Assembly: GCA_905250115.1 (NCBI GenBank)
Contig: CAJNOI010000026.1
Location: 598,790-662,789, forward strand
Origin: Adineta steineri
Lineage: Eukaryota; Rotifera; Eurotatoria; Adinetida; Adinetidae
Length of the DNA: 64,000 nucleotides
Reading direction: 5' to 3'
Numbering within the stretch: the first letter of the stretch is position 1; each line of letters starts with the position of its first letter. Of this stretch, positions 22,835 through 34,669 are shown piece by piece. The notes below the pieces were generated by a model. The model did not search any database. It saw only the letters and a list, made by a program, of their open reading frames with translations, and had not been told where the DNA came from. The position numbers were made by a program, and so were the translations under genes.

Positions 22835-23432
22835 TTAATCGTATGTAGGTAATTTAGTTTGATAATTTAATTTAGGTCCTTGAAAATTTTGTTTTTGTGC
22901 AAGACGATTTAAAGCAAAAACACATAACTAAAAAAAACAAAGAGAAAAATAAATAAGATCCAGTAATAAAAAAAAATAATAGAACATACTGTAACTTGTT
23001 GAAGATTTTGTTTATCAAATAAATCAACTGCTTGAAATACTTCACTGTCACTAACACCATATGCACGTGCTGCATTTTGAAAAAGACCAATATTTTCTCG
23101 TAATTTCATTGGACCACCTTGTGTATGAATTTTTGGTATTGAACCAGGCTTAAGTTTATTCATTAATCTTAATAGAACAAAAGAAAAATGTATTTATAAT
23201 TGATCTATTAAAAATTTACTTGCAAAGAAGAACACCATCATGAAGAGCTTCAGCATAATCATCTGTTGAAAATTTTTCACCAGTAACAGCTTCAATCCAT
23301 TCTTGGGATGCTTTCTCTTGTTCAGGATCTTGTTTAAAATGAATCTAAGAAAGAAAAATTATCATATTTTATATCAATCTGAGATATATATATTATTTAT
23401 ACTTTATCTTTAACTGCACGATCTAATGCCAT
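22835..23432 (-). CDS. Transgelin/calponin-like CH-domain protein
   Basis: Four exons: 23403-23432, 23220-23344, 22990-23167 and 22835-22927; 141 residues. One calponin-homology domain fills most of the protein (WIEAVTGEKF, LHDGVLLCK, MNKLKPGSIPKI, FQNAARAYGV, DLFDKQNLQQVT). It matches the transgelin/muscle protein 20 group, which cross-links or stabilises actin, often in muscle. The C-terminal calponin-like repeat (CLIK-23) of full-length family members (about 180-200 residues) is absent; only a short NYQTKLPTYD-type tail remains. The gene is tail-to-tail with ACADSB, with only 84 bp between the stop codons. Confidence 0.92.
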
Positions 23433-24738
23433 CGTTTTCTGTCGACTGTATATTGATAAAAGAATAGAAATAAATGCTACATATGTATATTCTAGTTCTT
23501 TATATATATACCAAGATATACATTATAATGTTTCGTCTACTTCGTGGGTGTTTGGCCTGTCACCTCTAATCTCTACTAAACAGATAGCAAGCAAATGTTT
23601 ATAATTAGGAAGGCAAAAAGAAATATATTTAATGGAAAAAAACATAACTAATATACACAAGAAGAAAAAAAAGGCTATTTTAAGTCAACTGGCCAACTGA
23701 CAGCAAGCGTAGGATAGAATAACATTGAATGACAATTGCTAGTTTATACATAGATATCTATATATATATATATATATCAATGAAGTTAATCCAACATAGT
23801 AATTGATTATAGTGAATAATAGCATGCGTCGGAAAGAAAAATATATATAAAATACGATTATAATTAAATGGATATTATTAGCTTTTATATTTTTAGTACA
23901 TAAGAAAAAACTTTCAATTTGTTTTATATCAATAAGATTAATATGATAGAACTTGAAAATATTTCGTATGATATTTCAAACTAAATTATCAATAATATAT
24001 GTCATCTTTATTCAATTGATCTGGATTGAGGACAATTTCAAGTATTCTTAAGGCATTTTCTTCTTTCTGTTTTTTTGAATACGGTGATGATAAGCAACGA
24101 TTGTATGACCGTTGTCATCGTATTTAACGCTTACTAGGTCTATTATATTGAGTGAACTAATAAAAAAAAGCCATTTGATTTTATTTCAAGCAAGAGAATA
24201 TATGACGATATTATTATTCTGTCTTTCTCTCTCTCTCTGTCTCGTAAGACTTTATTTGCGTACATAGTTCAAATTATATGTTATTTTTCTTTTTCTCTCT
24301 TGTATGCAATGCCATGGGAATGAATTTATGTTCAGTTGACTCACATAAAATAAACACATACCAATATATACAAAAGACTATAACATCGATTATTTTATCT
24401 TATAAAAAGAGAGAATAGAGCAAGTAAAAAAAAGAAGTTTCTTATGTGTATATGTGTCTGACTACAGCATGTATACATATATGTATGTATGTATGTAGAG
24501 GTGGAGAAAGAAAATTTATACAAAATGTAAGACAATATGAACTCTTTCTCTTTTACGTTTTTAGTTCTTGTTCTATGGCTCGATGGAAAAAAGAACGAAA
24601 GAAAATTTATAGGTGTATATAGTTGAGAAGAGAGAGAGAGAGAAGGTGGAATCAACTGCTTATTATCCATCTGAAAACAAAACAGCGTAGAAATTGCATA
24701 CAGACACATATATACATTTTATAACAGTGTGATTAACG
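23433..24738. other. Intergenic with microsatellites
   Basis: Divergent upstream region of the CH-domain and tetraspanin genes. Microsatellites: (TA)n at about 23757-23778, a TC-rich run near 24220-24240, (ATGT)n at about 24479-24496 and (AG)n near 24629-24643. No gene found. Confidence 0.55.
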
Positions 24739-25700
24739 ATGGTTTGTTGTATCAATGTTGTATGTTTTTTCTGTACTATTTGTGTATTTATTGGTTTGGC
24801 TAGTCTTATACAATTTTGTTTGGGAATTTACTTAACATTTCTTCAAACGGATATAATTCTTATCAATCGTCTTGTTAAAACAGATGAATTCGATTCATAT
24901 TTATTCTACATTCTTCTTGTTTTTATTGGCTTAGGTTTGATTTCATTGATATTATCATTCTTTTCCATTTATAGTATTATACGAAAATTAAAATCTCTAT
25001 CATTATTTATTAGTGTATTATGGGTTAGTTAATTTTTTTATGAATAATTTCAGTCTAGTTTTTATTTATATAATAGATATTTGCAGCAGCACTCAATATT
25101 GTCATGTTTGTTGTTTCACTTCTCTATTATTTTGTTATTCTTCCTCAATTACGTCTATTACTTATACGTACATTACAACAAACATCATTATTAACAGCAA
25201 ATTTACTTGAACCATTTCAATCAAAAAATATATGTTGTGGTATTAATGGTAAAGATGATTATTATAAAACTTCATTAGATCCAAAACCTCCATCATGCTG
25301 TCGTGTACCAAATTGTTGGACTGATACTGATATTAATAATCATATTGATGGTTTAAATAGTACCGTATCATTAATGCATACACAGGGTTGTTATTCAATG
25401 ATTAATAAATATGTTACATTTGAATTATGGACTCTTGTTGGTATTTCTGGTATTTGTGCTTTATTACAATTATTAGCTATTATGTTTATGTGTACACTTT
25501 ATCAACGTTATAAAAAACTAGATGATGATCCAAAATTTGTTATTGATCATCTTGCTAATGAAATACCAANNNNNNNNNNTGATGATCCAAAATTTGTTAT
25601 TGATCATCTTGCTAATGAAATACCAATTAATGATAATAATAAAACTGTTCAAGGTTCATCACAAACTATTGAAGAAACAGTTGAAATTACACAAATTTAA
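24739..25700 (+). CDS. Tetraspanin (interrupted by an assembly gap)
   Basis: Exons 24739-25023 and 25077-25700. Four membrane helices are visible (about residues 9-32, 52-80, 92-118 and near the C-terminus at FELWTLVGISGICALLQLLA). The large extracellular loop carries the hallmark CCG (NICCGING), a second CC (PPSCCRVPNC) and the closing GC (QGCYSMI), so the disulfide core is complete. Tetraspanins organise membrane partner proteins. The cytosolic tail is split by ten N bases at 25570-25579, and the 47 bases before the gap are repeated exactly after it. With the duplicate removed the protein is 283 residues. Length across the artefact stays in frame by chance. Confidence 0.93.
25523..25626. 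other. Assembly gap with duplicated contig ends
   Basis: Ten N (25570-25579) separate two identical 47-bp copies (25523-25569 and 25580-25626). This is what is produced when two overlapping contigs are scaffolded with a minimal gap and not merged. It is not a biological repeat as far as can be seen. Confidence 0.9.
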
Positions 25701-26992
25701 ATTGACATACTATTCCATTTGTAAATAGATTTTAGTATTAGGAATATTACTTTTCTTTTCTTGAATATTTACGTATGTTAGTAGATATACTCTTGCTTTT
25801 GTTTGCTGTGTAGGTAATAAATGACATATTATAATTATTATTGATTATAAACTTTAAGAATTTGTTTATAATAAATAATCAGATGTAATCAACATCAATG
25901 AAATAATAGAATAATGGATTGATATCTTAATGTAATCATAAATAAGCATTTAACAAGACAGATCATACAGATAAATAAAATCATGATCTTCTATATGTAC
26001 TCAGTCATACTTTGATATAAATCAATTAACAAAACATATTAAAATAATATATCGAGACATTTTTATAATGCGATAACATTATTCTACTTAACGATAATAT
26101 AGAAAAGAATACAATAAAACATAAGAAGTATCATACATGTCTAGTTAGAAGTGTATTCTTTTGATATATCAATATTTCATATTATCTTATTTATCTCAAG
26201 AGTATAAATCATCAAAAAAAGACTACTTTATAATATAGTTCAATGAATACTTATGTAATATTGAATACATATTTATAGAGTGCATGCTGTGCCATCTCAT
26301 GATTTGAAATATATTGAAACAATTTAACACTGTCAAAATCTATTCATAAAACAAAAAAGACATAGAGGCATACAACGCGTGCATGTTAGAGCAAGAGTAT
26401 GATGTAACCTCATGGATTTGTGGTACATATATTATTTGTTCAAATTATAGTTTCTTTTTTTTGACCTTGTAAATATGTCCTACATTGATATACAATCAAT
26501 AATTAGGTCAGAATTGAATTCATCTTAATTATAGTATTTATATTGAACAAAACTTTTCAAATCCATTTAATAATTAGAATACAAATCTAACGAAATTATG
26601 TATAGAATTTGTCAAAATATTAGCATTGTATCTAAATATATCTGCTATTATGATATCAATCAAAATTTGATTGTATTACAGTATTCTCGATTGTTGTATC
26701 TTCACAAAAGCATAAGTATGCTTTTTGGATGTGAAAATATCGTTTCCGTTCAACATGTTCTTTCTAGGCATTTTACATTACTTAAAAAAAACAATTACTA
26801 ATTCCTTAATACTTATTGCTCATAGCACATTATATTACTTGACTTTTTTATTAGCTACTCTCAATCAGATTGATTTCCGAGTGAGTAAAAAGAGACTATT
26901 TTCAATGACGTTGTAGAGCATCGATAACATAGACAATTATCTGAATAACATCACTTTACTATTAATAATAATCTCGAAATATTTCAATAAAT
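25701..26992. other. Intergenic
   Basis: AT-rich, no gene supported. Two overlapping open frames at 26598-26916 have no motif and no plausible splice partners. Confidence 0.5.
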
Positions 26993-28534
26993 ATGTTATT
27001 ACAAAAGGTGATTAAATCAAATTCTGATGAAGGTAAAAAATATTCTATAAGACAATCATCAACATCTGAAAATCTTCCAGTAACTTATGAAATTCCACGA
27101 ATGCCACGAGAAAAAGAAATTATTGAAGTATATTCATATAATTTAATTATCAATTATTTATTTTTTATTTTAAAGAATGTTATAATTTTATGTATATTTT
27201 GTAATGGTCCTTGTATTGATGATTCTATTCATTGTGGTGTTTGTATGAAAACTTATCATTATCAATGTCGATATGAACTTGATAATGTTAATGATCAATC
27301 CAGTTTATTGCCAAGTCTTCGAAAACAATATAATAGTTGTTTAGAATGTGTAATGTTTTATTTCTTTTTTTTGTCTTTTCTAGATTATCTTGTTTTGATT
27401 TTCATTTAGGAAGATCTGACACAATTATTAACTGAAGATGAAATTAATTATTTAATTTCTATATTCAAACATATTGATCAAGATAAAGGTTAAATTATAA
27501 TTCATAAAAACCAATATTTTTTATCGAAAATATTTTAGATGGTTTTATTATCTTAAAAGATTTTCTCGCATTTTGTACGAATGGAATATTATTAGATAAA
27601 TTTCATTTATTTACTTTGAATAATATTGATTTAAATAAAGTACATTTTAATATAATGGATTCAAGACAAAATAGGAATGTTGCATGGGTGGATTTTGAAC
27701 GTTTTTATATTTGTAAATTAATTGCTGCAAAAAATCAAGTCAGTATTCATTTTCTTTTTTGTTGTTGTTTACATTATCTATTTTCAGATTGAATTAACAA
27801 CAAAATTAAGTGAGAATGAATTGATGGTAGCAAAACGACTTTATATGACAGATCCACATTTAAAAATTGATAAGAAACGTAATTTAATTATAACGAAACG
27901 TCATTTAAATCAAATTTCACATGAACTTATAGTAACAAATAAGTTTGTAGAAATATCATTAGAGAAAAAAACGAAAAATAATGTTGTCATTTTTTAGAAA
28001 GAAATATGGAGGTAATTTTATTGATGCTATTTTACATGAAAATGAAAATATTGACGAAATATTTGAGTAAAAATTCTTAAATAATAGTATCATTTACATA
28101 TTCCGTTTTTGTTTTAATTTAGAAAACGTTCTGTTATTACTTGGGATAAGTTTCTTTGTGAAATATGTATATCAATTATTTTAAATCGTTCGAATTATGA
28201 AATAAACAATCAAGAGGCAACTATTCATTCTTCATATATTAATTTGCAATATGATACAACAAATAAGTCCGATATAAATATATCATCAGATTTATCATTT
28301 ATGAAATCATTTTATAGACATAGAAAAATCATAGAAAAATTAAAACAAAAACATTTTGATTCATCAAGTACATGGTCTATTGTTGAAAATGAAGATACTT
28401 ATGATTTACTAAAATTGAAAATTAATGGTAGAGATGAACGACAAACAATAAGTGAACCATGGTCTATTGTTAAAGAAATGGAACGATTAAGAAATAAACC
28501 AATATTTATTACAACAACTACTCAAATACTTTAA
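26993..28534 (+). CDS. PHF24: PHF24/GINIP-like zinc-finger and EF-hand protein (one frameshift)
   Basis: Exons 26993-27127, 27176-27349, 27410-27488, 27539-27738, 27788-28066 and 28123-28534; 425 residues once one extra base is ignored. A PHD-like finger (CIFCNGPC, HCGVCMKTYHYQC, NSCLEC) is followed by LLTEDEINYLISIFKHID and a DQDKDGFI EF-hand-like loop. Next comes FNIMDSRQNRNVAWVDFERF, then LSENELMVAKRLY, and finally SVITWDKFLCEICIS. The order and wording match vertebrate PHF24 (GINIP, KIAA1045), which binds active inhibitory G-alpha(i) and modulates GABA-B signalling in neurons. In an invertebrate the role is inferred. The frame slips +1 at an A7 run (27965-27971); downstream sequence remains on-family. 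Confidence 0.85.
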
Positions 28535-29019
28535 ATTTCCTTTCTAAATATATGTTATTAGTTTGAATATAATATACATCAATAAATACCCCGGACTGTT
28601 CATTTTAGATGAATAAATAACGATGAATTATAATAGTTAAAGTCGTTTTGGTGTTGAGACTTTGGACCACTACTGTGCGAGTTTGATTGAAGACAGGACG
28701 AGAACAATTTTGGCCTTTTCCAACCATCATCAATATTGTAAAGAATCTGCTATCTCTATATTTATAAAAACACTATGAAGTTGTCCTTGACTGAGACTTG
28801 TATGTTTACTAAATGTTATAGAGAAGTATACTGTTTGTTGAATTTTAAGAAGCTTATGAATGTAGTTAGGTAAATATCTTATTCAAAGTTGGTTTCTATA
28901 TCTTAATTGAATTTCTATTTCATATGCTAGTTTATTTCTATTTAAATAGTACTGAATAAAATATATGTTTATTGATGAAAAATTTCTTTAAATGTTTATA
29001 AAATAATAGAAAATTGAGT
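28535..29019. other. Intergenic (convergent 3' ends)
   Basis: AT-rich spacer; AATAAA-type signals on both strands; nothing else seen. Confidence 0.5.
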
Positions 29020-30095
29020 TTATTCATTATTTTCAGAGATATCTTCATTAGCAAGAGCTCGTCGTAAATCTTCTGTATCTTCTTGTAATTCACGTTCATA
29101 TAAATGTAAATCTTGTTCAGATGCCATTGATTCCTCATCAATTTGTTCGCGTTTTACTCCAAGTTCTAAGATAAATAAAAACAAAAAATAATTTTCTTCA
29201 ATAGCAAAATAGAATTTTTACTTTTATCGCAACTTATTCCATAGTGAGGCGATTTACATCTACAATAAAATGTTGTACGTAATCCAACACATTCACCTCC
29301 ATTACGACAAGGTGAACTAGCACAATGATCTTTACGTGCACGATCATTATTAGCTGCACCAGTTGACATAAATTCTAGAAGATCGATCATATACAATTAT
29401 AAAATATAAACAATCGATTTTCTTACTATTATCACAAGTTTTTCCATAATAATCTTGTGAACAGAAGCAATAATAGTTACCACTTGACAATGTTTTACAT
29501 GTACCACCATTTTTACATGGATTAGTAAGGCCACATCCATCTTTATTTATTAATTATTCAATAGTAACTATAAGATTAATATGAAAGTTATAACTAACCT
29601 TTAGGTGATTTAGTTGTTTGACGACTAACACTAGTTCGAGATGAGCCAGTAGTTTCTATTTGAAACAAAGATTATTAACAAAAAGAAGAAGTATTGTGAA
29701 GATGACGAATAATATTTACTAGCAATAGAACTACCACTTGTTTTTTTGCCAAACATACCACCAAATACTGAATCTTTTGTCGTTGATTGAACTCTACCTG
29801 CCGAAGTTGTTGTAATTAAAGCTGAAATTGAATCTGAAGTTGGCTTCTGAGTAGTTGTTTTTTTCTTTCCCAAAAAAACGTTTAATGGTTTCAATAAAAT
29901 CTTAAATATAACGAATATATTTTACATTCAATTAAAATAATTTTTACCATCTTCATTATTGCGATCATTGTTACTTGCAAAATCGATAGCTTCTTCATCA
30001 TCTTGACGATTATCATTACGAGCACGTTCAGCATGTAACACTGAAACAAATAATGTTATAGCTAAGATAGCAAAACATAAACGACGATCGACCAT
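29020..30095 (-). CDS. Secreted protein with two EGF-like domains (one frameshift)
   Basis: Six exons: 29948-30095, 29720-29900, 29599-29655, 29427-29540, 29222-29374 and 29020-29165; 265 residues if one base is ignored. A clear signal peptide (RRLCFAILAITLFVSVLHA) is followed by an acidic stretch and a Thr/Ser/Lys-rich linker. Next are two EGF-like domains, each on its own exon (NPCKNGGTC...CFCSQDYYGKTC and SSPCRNGGECVG...CRCKSPHYGISC), then an acidic helical tail. No membrane anchor is visible, so it is probably secreted or extracellular-matrix associated. The frame shifts +1 in exon 2 at a T7 run (A7 on the plus strand, 29872-29878) or at the nearby A7 of the coding strand (about 29858-29864). 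The EGF exons are intact. Confidence 0.83.
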
Positions 30096-31288
30096 CTTTT
30101 TTTTTCTTTTTGCTGAAAATATATATGTATAAGAATAATAACAAAATTTTTGTATTATATATATTCGATAAAACTGATTTTATCCATTTGTGTTGACAAA
30201 GTAATTATCCATAATATAGATAGATATTAGAGATAAGACAATGAATATCTATTCTATTTTAGGTTCATATAGAAATATCCTTGTATGAATAAGTCAACAA
30301 GATAATATATCTTAAAGTACTTGACGACTCTTTGTTGATAGTTCTGTTAACAGAAGAAAATATAATCAAGTGTAAATAACTAAGATTTCTTTTATTATTA
30401 CGTATCAACGATAGTTTAGAGTAATATAAGAAAAATATGAAATGTATCTTTAGTTCTTAAGTTAATAATTCTAATCTAAGTTGATAGATGATATGTATTA
30501 ATTTCACTGATGAATATAGCAAAACATAATATATTCAGCTAACAAACAAAAGTTATGCTGACTCGAACTGTGATATATTAGCAGAAACTAAACTTTGAAG
30601 ATTCATTCGATTTCAATACCAATCTCTTATTCGTTTATATGGTGAAACAATTGTTCTATAGTTTTACTTCAAGAATCTATTTCGATATATTATATAGAAT
30701 ATGCGCACCGAAGAAATAATGTTGATATTTCTTTCGAACAATTGAAAGAATTTACATGATTTGATATCAACTAGATAACCTATCGTGTAAAATTACTAAG
30801 ACTAAAATTGATTATTATTCTAAAAGATTTAAAATGATCACCCAAAGACAATGAAGGTAAAATCTATAATAATTATGAATATACATTCAGCTCAAGTATT
30901 TAATCTGTTGTTTCATTATCCCACAAACACTGCTTAAAATCATAGCCAAGCACGAAAGATAAACTTTTATTTATTGTATAATCACTTGTATTTCTAATAA
31001 AGTGAATAGTCTAATTATATTCGTCTGTGTATATCTTAATATATCAAGTAAACTTAGAAGAATTTTTATATCTCGTGCATAACATTCGAAATTTCTATTT
31101 TTGACAGCGATGAAATCACAAATACAGCTAATACTGCCCTCTATCGTTATTATATTTTTTGTTAGTCAATTTTTTTATTCAATAAGAAAAAATCATCATG
31201 AAATACATTGTTTATCAAGTATTGCATTCATTCTTTCTCATTCGTAATTGTAACACACATTGATATTGGTAATCATTTTATAAGTATC
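30096..31288. other. Intergenic (divergent promoters)
   Basis: 1.2 kb AT-rich region between divergent start codons; no element recognised. Confidence 0.5.
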
Positions 31289-32886
31289 ATGTCAATTTCA
31301 CTTCTTTCAAATACATACAATAGACAAAATTGGGAAGATGCAGTATGTATTTTCTTTTTATTTTATCTTGTTTGGTTGTCTATAAATTAATTCTTAGGAA
31401 TTTCCAATTTTATGTCAAACATGTCTTGGTGATAATCCATATATACGAATGGTAAAAAATCTTCATTCAAAAAAGTTTCTTTAAACTTTTATTCGATTTA
31501 TTTAGATGAAAGAACGATATGGTCAAGAATGTAAAATTTGTAATCGTCCATTTACAATCTTTCGTTGGTGTCCAGGTGCTCGTATGCGTTTTAAAAAAAC
31601 TGAAATTTGTCAAACATGTAGTAAAGTGAAAAATGTTTGTCAAACATGTTTACTTGATCTTGAATTTGGTTTGTTTATTTTTATTTTTTATCAATAAAAT
31701 TAAACGCTATTTCTTATTTTTAGGTTTACCTGTTCAAGTTCGAGATGAAGCATTACAAATAACTGATAGTATACCAAAAGGTCAAGTTAATAAAGAATAT
31801 TTTACACAAAATGCCGAAGCTGAAGTAAGAAAATTTTCTTTGTTAATTTTTTTATCTAAAGAAATTTATTTAGATGGCACTTGAACAACAACCACAACCA
31901 TATGGTCAATTAGCTAAAGCACAACCACCAAGTGATGTTTTAATGAAATTAGCTCGATCAGCTCCTTATTATAAACGAAATCAACCTCATATTTGTTCGT
32001 TTTATGTTAAAGGTGAATGTAAACGAGGTGAAGAATGTCCTTATAGGTATGAAAATATTCTTTTTTTTCAAAAGCAAAAAAACGTTTCTTTTGGTTATTT
32101 TAAGACATGAAAAACCAACTGATCCAGATGATCCATTATCAAATCAAAATATTCGTGATCGATTTTATGGTGTTAATGATCCAGTTGCTGAAAAATTATT
32201 ATCACGTTATAAAGAAACACCACAATTAGAAACACCTGAAGATAAATCAGTTACAACACTTTATATTGGAAATGTTATTGATTTAGATGAACAACAACTT
32301 CGAGATCATTTTTATCAATATGGAGAAATTCGTTCAGTAACTGTTGTACCAAAACAATCATGTGCTTTTGTACAATTTACACAACGTGATGCAGCTGAAC
32401 GTGCAGCAAAAGAAACATTTAATAAATTAGTTATTGATGGAAAACGTTTGACTGTTAAATGGGGTAAACCACCAGCAATACAAGCAGGTGGTGGACGATT
32501 AGGTGATGCAAGTGGATTTGAAAGTAATTATGAACCTGTACCGGGCCTTCCAACAAGTAAATAGATATAGAATATGAGGTTTTACTTTCTTGATAATATT
32601 TTTACCTTTTGTTTTAGTTGTTCCAATGCCATCAACTGAATTAAAAGCTGATTTCTTTGGTTTATCATCATCATCAACACCAAATGTTGTAGCATCAACA
32701 GCAGCAAGTTCATTTTTACCACCACCACCCATGCCTCCTCCAGATCTTGGCGATTATACATCATCTTTATCATATGGTCATATGCCACCACCATTATCAT
32801 CATTACGTACTACTAGTGTACATTATCCATCTCAAGATCCATCACGTGTTGGTTCAACGGCAGCTCATGGAAAAGCCAACGAATAG
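31289..32886 (+). CDS. RBM22: Pre-mRNA-splicing factor RBM22
   Basis: Seven exons: 31289-31342, 31398-31451, 31506-31668, 31724-31824, 31874-32046, 32105-32556 and 32618-32886; 421 residues, against 420 in human. Domain order: N-terminal Cys-rich zinc ribbons ([56 protein letters not shown]); a CCCH finger ([19 protein letters not shown]); an RRM with RNP2 LYIGNV and RNP1 CAFVQF; and a Pro-rich C-terminus. RBM22 (yeast Cwc2/Ecm2 counterpart) belongs to the Prp19-related complex and contacts U6 snRNA and the pre-mRNA at the catalytic core. Highly conserved; no defects. Confidence 0.97.
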
Positions 32887-34669
32887 ATTATTGGCTTTTC
32901 TTTATATGATTCATTTTGTTTGTGTATTGTGCTTATGTACTAAATAAAAATATCTTTTCGTGGATTACGAATATAGATCGTTTATTAATATTTAGTATGG
33001 AGATATATGTAAATTCTCATGCTATTGTATTTATCTTTAAAGAAACAAGCTATAGTTGTTTTTTACTATTTTGTCATGCTAAACGAAATGGCATAACATA
33101 AAACAGTAGTTGTTACTTCTAACGACTAAAGCATTTCTAATAGAATAATGACACTTCCTTTCTGCACACCAAAATAGTCGATGATGTATCCTATAGTTCG
33201 CATTCTGTTCAACACTTCATCATCTTCTTTTAACTCTGTAAAATAGGTTAACTAGTCACAAAAATTAGATTACTTTTAGTCTTTCTCTGTATAGAATGAA
33301 GACGAAGATAACATTGCAACATAATTTTTCTTAAGGTAAATCAATGAATAATGAGAATCTTGTTCATCTATTTAGTTTTGTAAATAAAATTAGCAAATAT
33401 TTTGAATTTTCTCAGAATAAATCTAAACTAAAAGGTTGATATTTTGATACTGAAGATTTAGCAAACAAGAAATATCAATTCAAGTCTTTCATAGTTTTAC
33501 ATTAAATTTGTCTTAGAATTTTAGACTAGTTATATACGAAAATAGTCATAGCTATAAATATGCTTAAAAATCAACTATAGATTCGAATTTGAAAGAAAAA
33601 GAAACTTGTTCAGAGGTGATTGATTCAATCAAAGAAAATCCACTATGTTCATGATGAAAATATATTAAAGTCCAATGACAATCAGCAACATTTACTTTAC
33701 AATGATCATCATAATCGTGTCTATAATATGATACCATCATAGTTTCAATGTTTGACAAGACTCCCACAGATTTTATCAACACTTCAAATATTTTTAGCTA
33801 CTGGTGTTATTCGTAAATGTTCACAAGATGATCATTATATCATGTAAAATATCAGAATAAATGAATATAAAGCTACAACTAAGAACAATAGAAAGTGATG
33901 GAAAGAAAACTTGCTTATATTTGTCTTCACAAATGTTAAAAGAACAATTATGCTTTCTGTAGACAAAGAAAAAAAAATACAAATCAAACGTAATGACCTT
34001 TGCTTTATAGGATATTATTGCGTACTCTTTTTGATGTATTGTCTAGACAAATGATTCTATTTTAACTTCAGACAATCTGATTAATAATTTATAAGAATTT
34101 CCTTTTTCAATACAAAATTAATTATATTATACACAGTTTATAGAAGTTTCATTATTATAATGTTAGTGCATTAGTCTTGTGAAAAAAGTAAACGAGTATA
34201 TAGAATAGTGTGACTTAAGATAAAGAAAATATTTAATTCATTCTATTCAAAATAGATTTCATTTAAGTTCATAGATTGAAAAATTTCTTATAGTAGTTTC
34301 ACTTCAACGTACTTCCTTTTCCCAACAAAAGGAAAAATTGTAAACTAATTTCAATTAATGATAGGTGAGTTCTTCACACTATAGTATAGTTTTCAAATAA
34401 TAAAATATATTGGATTTAATCATATAGACAGGATGAAAATAGTATCATTAGAAAACTCATAAAATACTGTGTAGAAATGATTAATCCAATTAGAAGAAAA
34501 TTGTGATTCTATTGAATATATTTCTTTAAATTATAAAATAAAATAATGTCTTATGGAATATTTATTTTTCTTTACAATGTATATATATATACTTAACAAA
34601 AATATTAAATCACATAAATAAATATTTCATCAATTTGTAAAAGAAAGAAGACGTTTGCATTTAACAATA
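32887..34669. other. Intergenic, 1.8 kb
   Basis: AT-rich spacer between convergent genes. A minus-strand frame at 33564-33782 (72 codons, with KVNVADCHWTLIYFHHEH) uses typical codons and could be a gene fragment, but it has no recognised motif or partner exon. Confidence 0.45.

Noticed and set aside
24395..24709. Minus-strand frame of 104 codons
   Set aside because: Ser/Phe/Tyr-rich translation of microsatellite DNA; no motif.
25523..25626. 47-bp direct repeat in the tetraspanin tail as a real duplication
   Set aside because: The two identical copies abut a run of N exactly, as expected of unmerged contig ends.
26598..26916. Two overlapping plus-strand frames
   Set aside because: No motif, atypical for coding sequence here, no partner exons.
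33564..33782. Minus-strand frame of 72 codons with coding-like codon use
   Set aside because: Could be a fragment, but there is no recognisable family, clear start or second exon; mentioned only within the intergenic note.
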